Both the position numbers and the translations under genes were made by a program. A DNA stretch of 7,996 nt from Gemmatimonadota bacterium (GTDB lineage: Bacteria; Gemmatimonadota; Gemmatimonadetes; Longimicrobiales; UBA6960): assembly GCA_019347995.1 (NCBI GenBank), contig JAHWKH010000090.1:1-7996 (forward strand). The letters are read 5' to 3'. Positions 6,473 through 7,996 of the stretch are shown here, one piece after another. The stretch's first letter is position 1; each line of letters starts with the position of its first letter. The notes beneath the pieces are model-generated. The model had not been told where the DNA came from. It worked only from the letters and a program-made list of their open reading frames with translations, and searched no databases.

Positions 6473-6994
6473 ATGAGCGACGACGTCATCGACCTGGGCG
6501 AGTACGCGCGCCGGCGCGACCAGGAGACCACCGACCGCACGACGTTCGCCGTGTGGGGGGGGGAGGGAGAGCGCTCCCGATTCGCGCTGCCGCTGTGGCG
6601 CGCCGTCTTCCTGGCGGGAGGGAACCGCGGCGCCCTGGTGCGCCGGGTCCCGGCAGGGGGGCCGGCGCGGCCGTTCGTCGTTCTGGACCTGGCGCGCGAC
6701 CCGGCGCGCCTCGAGGTGCCCGAGCACCTCCTGGAGGACGAGGAGGAGGCGCCCTCCGCGCCCCTTCTGACCGAGGTCGCGGAAGCCGTGGTGGTGTTCC
6801 TGGGCGAGCACCGGGAGTGGCGATGGTACCTGGTGGTGGACGGCGTCACCGAGCGCCAGGAGCCCCTGGAGCGTCGGGTCCGTGAGGACATCCTCTTCCT
6901 GGCGGGCGAGTGCGCCGGGCTCCTCTTCTTCCGCGACTTCGCAGCCGCCGCCGAGGGGCCCGAAGGCGCCACGGACGACCCGGATACGGAATAG
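6473..6994 (+). CDS. Unrecognised 173-residue acidic soluble protein
   Basis: I do not recognise this protein. Third-position GC is strong throughout, the frame is uninterrupted, and it lies neatly between a divergent and a convergent neighbour, so it is very likely a real gene. It has no signal peptide or membrane segment. It starts MSDDVIDLGEYARRR. A compact alpha/beta-looking core follows: strands such as RPFVVLDLA (66-74) and WRWYLVVDGV (116-125), an amphipathic helix LLTEVAEAVVVFLGEH (98-113), and a helix VREDILFLAGECAGLLFF (136-153). The tail (EGPEGATDDPDTE) is acidic and disordered. The ATG at 6473 has only a weak GGAT four nt upstream; an ATG at 6468 is out of frame. A run of nine G (6555-6563) sits at residues 28-31. 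Its stop is 17 bp from that of the convergent PspA-like gene, with no terminator seen between them. Confidence 0.78.
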   Translation: MSDDVIDLGEYARRRDQETTDRTTFAVWGGEGERSRFALPLWRAVFLAGGNRGALVRRVPAGGPARPFVVLDLARDPARLEVPEHLLEDEEEAPSAPLLTEVAEAVVVFLGEHREWRWYLVVDGVTERQEPLERRVREDILFLAGECAGLLFFRDFAAAAEGPEGATDDPDTE

Positions 6995-7011
6995 CCCTCC
7001 CGGACGTCCTC

Positions 7012-7686
7012 TCAGTCGCGGCCCATCCTGCGCTTCAACTCCTCGAGGCGCGCGTCCACGTCCAGCGGAGGCCGCGGCGACTCGTCCCTGCGGACGCGCA
7101 GGTCCTCGCCGTCGGAGGAGCCTTCCGCCCCGTCCAGGTCGAGCGACCCGGCGGCCTCCTGCCGGCGGTCCTCGTCGGCAATGCGCTCGGCCATGCGGTC
7201 GAGCTCCGAGAAGAGGTCGTCGGCGCCTCCCAGCGCCTCCCTGGCGCCGGTGCGGCCGGCCGACGCCGAAAGCGAGGCACGCCGCTCCCTGGCCTCCTTG
7301 AGGCGGGCCAGCATCTCGTCGAACTCGGCCCGCCCCAGCTCCAGCTCCCGCTCCAGCGCCTCGACCTTTCCTTCCAGCACCTCGCGCCTCCGGCCGTGCT
7401 TGGCAGCGTATTCCCCCGCCAGCCGGGCCGTGTCCTCGTCGCCGATCCGCTTCGCGAGGGCCTCGCGCCGCCGGCACGTGGACTCCTCCTCCTTCTCCCT
7501 CCCGGCGCGGCTCCGGGTCTCGGCGAGGTCGTCCTCCAGCCGCTTCACGCGGGCCCTGGCATCGGCGGCCTCGTCGCGCATGCCGGCGAGGAGGCGGTCC
7601 ACCGCCTCCGGAACCTGATCGCGGTTGAGCTCGCGCTTGAAGTTGTCCACCGCCTCGCGAAAGGCGTCCCTCAGATCCTCGAACAC
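7012..7686 (-). CDS. PspA/IM30 (Vipp1)-like coiled-coil protein
   Basis: A 224-residue, highly charged, mostly helical protein. An N-terminal amphipathic-looking helix (MFEDLRDAFREAVDNFKREL) is followed by long coiled coils at about 36-80 and 84-138. Between them lies an IGDEDTARLA turn (81-90) like the 'GdEdLAReAL' turn of PspA. Next is a hinge and ADDLFSELDRMAERI (155-169), matching the position of PspA's 'fermeeki' helix. A disordered acidic linker then leads to a final short helix (DVDARLEELKRRMGRD, 209-224) like the extra C-terminal helix of some PspA/Vipp1 proteins. Such proteins are peripheral membrane proteins that oligomerise to protect or remodel the inner membrane under stress. Length matches PspA (~222 aa), but primary similarity is modest and another coiled-coil protein cannot be excluded. 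The start is a GTG at 7684-7686 with a good GAAGGG 4 nt upstream. An ECF sigma factor gene lies upstream on the same strand. Confidence 0.62.
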   Translation of the reverse strand: MFEDLRDAFREAVDNFKRELNRDQVPEAVDRLLAGMRDEAADARARVKRLEDDLAETRSRAGREKEEESTCRRREALAKRIGDEDTARLAGEYAAKHGRRREVLEGKVEALERELELGRAEFDEMLARLKEARERRASLSASAGRTGAREALGGADDLFSELDRMAERIADEDRRQEAAGSLDLDGAEGSSDGEDLRVRRDESPRPPLDVDARLEELKRRMGRD

Positions 7687-7815
7687 GCGGCCCTTCGGCT
7701 CATGGTGACGCTCGCGGGAGAGCGGGAAAACGTGCGCTCAAGGTACACGACGGAGACGGTGCGTGGAACCGACGCGGGATCGGCGGCGGCTACCCCCTCG
7801 GCCCGGACGCGACGA

Positions 7816-7844
7816 AGCCCGGACGACGTGGGGTCGCCCGGGCT
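7816..7844 (-). terminator. Strong hairpin between the sigma factor and PspA-like genes
   Basis: On the minus strand, 12 bases (AGCCCGGGCGAC) pair with GTCGTCCGGGCT around a 5-nt loop. The single imperfect position forms a G-U pair in minus-strand RNA but an A-C mismatch in plus-strand RNA, so the structure favours the minus strand. It begins 38 nt after the sigma factor stop codon. No long T-run follows. It probably ends the sigma factor transcript; a second hairpin precedes it at 7856-7874. Confidence 0.6.
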
Positions 7845-7855
7845 CCGGTCCCGTT

Positions 7856-7874
7856 CGGCGGCGCTCGGCCGCCG
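7856..7874 (-). terminator. GC hairpin 8 nt after the sigma factor stop codon
   Basis: CGGCGGC (7856-7862) and GCCGCCG (7868-7874) form a perfect 7-bp stem with a 5-nt loop, close to the sigma factor stop codon. With the hairpin at 7816-7844 it may make a double terminator. In the rest of the 196-bp gap (7687-7882) I found no open frame or convincing promoter. Confidence 0.4.
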
Positions 7875-7882
7875 CGCCTCCC

Positions 7883-7996
7883 TCAGTTCAGGAAGGGCTC
7901 GATGCGCTGGGCGAACGAGTTGCGCGCCCTGTGGAGGCGGCTCTTCACCGTTCCCAGATTCACGCCGGTGATTTCGCTGATCTCCTCGTAGCTCTT
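7883..7996 (-). CDS. ECF-type RNA polymerase sigma factor, C-terminal end (region 4), truncated by the window
   Basis: The gene enters from the right edge; 37 codons and a TGA stop (7883-7885) are visible. The residues KSYEEISEITGVNLGTVKSR, continuing LHRAR, are the sigma region 4.2 helix-turn-helix that contacts the -35 element. The 'GTVKSRLHRAR' signature is typical of group 4 (extracytoplasmic function) sigma-70 factors. The protein ends FLN, nine residues or so after the helix, so there is no extra C-terminal domain. The N-terminal region 2 and any anti-sigma gene lie outside the window, so its ECF subgroup and signal are unknown. It is followed by two hairpins and then the PspA-like gene. 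Confidence 0.9.
   Translation of the reverse strand, partial: KSYEEISEITGVNLGTVKSRLHRARNSFAQRIEPFLN

Noticed and set aside
6910..7971. Plus-strand open frame of 353 codons opposite the PspA-like and sigma genes
   Set aside because: It overlaps three better-supported genes, including the clear sigma region 4 helix-turn-helix, and shows no family similarity.

Overview
This window is very GC-rich chromosomal DNA with tightly packed genes on both strands. I recognise no mobile element, RNA gene or CRISPR array. The codon style (almost all third positions G or C), the frequent GTG starts and the weak or absent Shine-Dalgarno sites fit a high-GC, probably soil-type bacterium. A Gemmatimonadota-like lineage is a guess from general feel; no lineage marker such as rRNA is present.

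Left part (1-2365): the tail of a hotdog-fold, FAS1-like/3-methylfumaryl-CoA-hydratase-like dehydratase converges on a complete hydantoinase/oxoprolinase A-subunit (HyuA) gene on the minus strand. No HyuB partner is visible. The ends are 36 bp apart, with a terminator-like hairpin between them.

Middle (2427-4150): trpE (anthranilate synthase component I) is divergent from hyuA, with starts 61 bp apart, and stands without trpG or other trp genes. A GC-rich hairpin and a 215-bp non-coding stretch follow. That stretch holds two imperfect copies of a ~55-bp direct repeat.

Right-middle (4151-6325, minus strand): a likely co-directional group of a GlsB/YeaQ-like small membrane protein, an M20 metallodipeptidase and a PGPGW-family membrane protein. 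A divergent gene for an unrecognised 173-aa acidic soluble protein (6473-6994) starts across a 147-bp spacer that carries one possible promoter.

Right end (7012-7996, minus strand): a PspA/IM30-like coiled-coil protein, then, across a 196-bp gap with two strong hairpins, the last 37 codons of an ECF-type RNA polymerase sigma factor.

The genes are mostly housekeeping or metabolic: tryptophan biosynthesis, peptide turnover and an acyl-CoA or amide-ring side reaction. Alongside them is a loose grouping of small envelope-type proteins near an ECF sigma factor. I do not see convincing evidence for a new multi-gene system. The most unexplained items are the direct repeat, the solitary hyuA and the unrecognised 173-aa protein.
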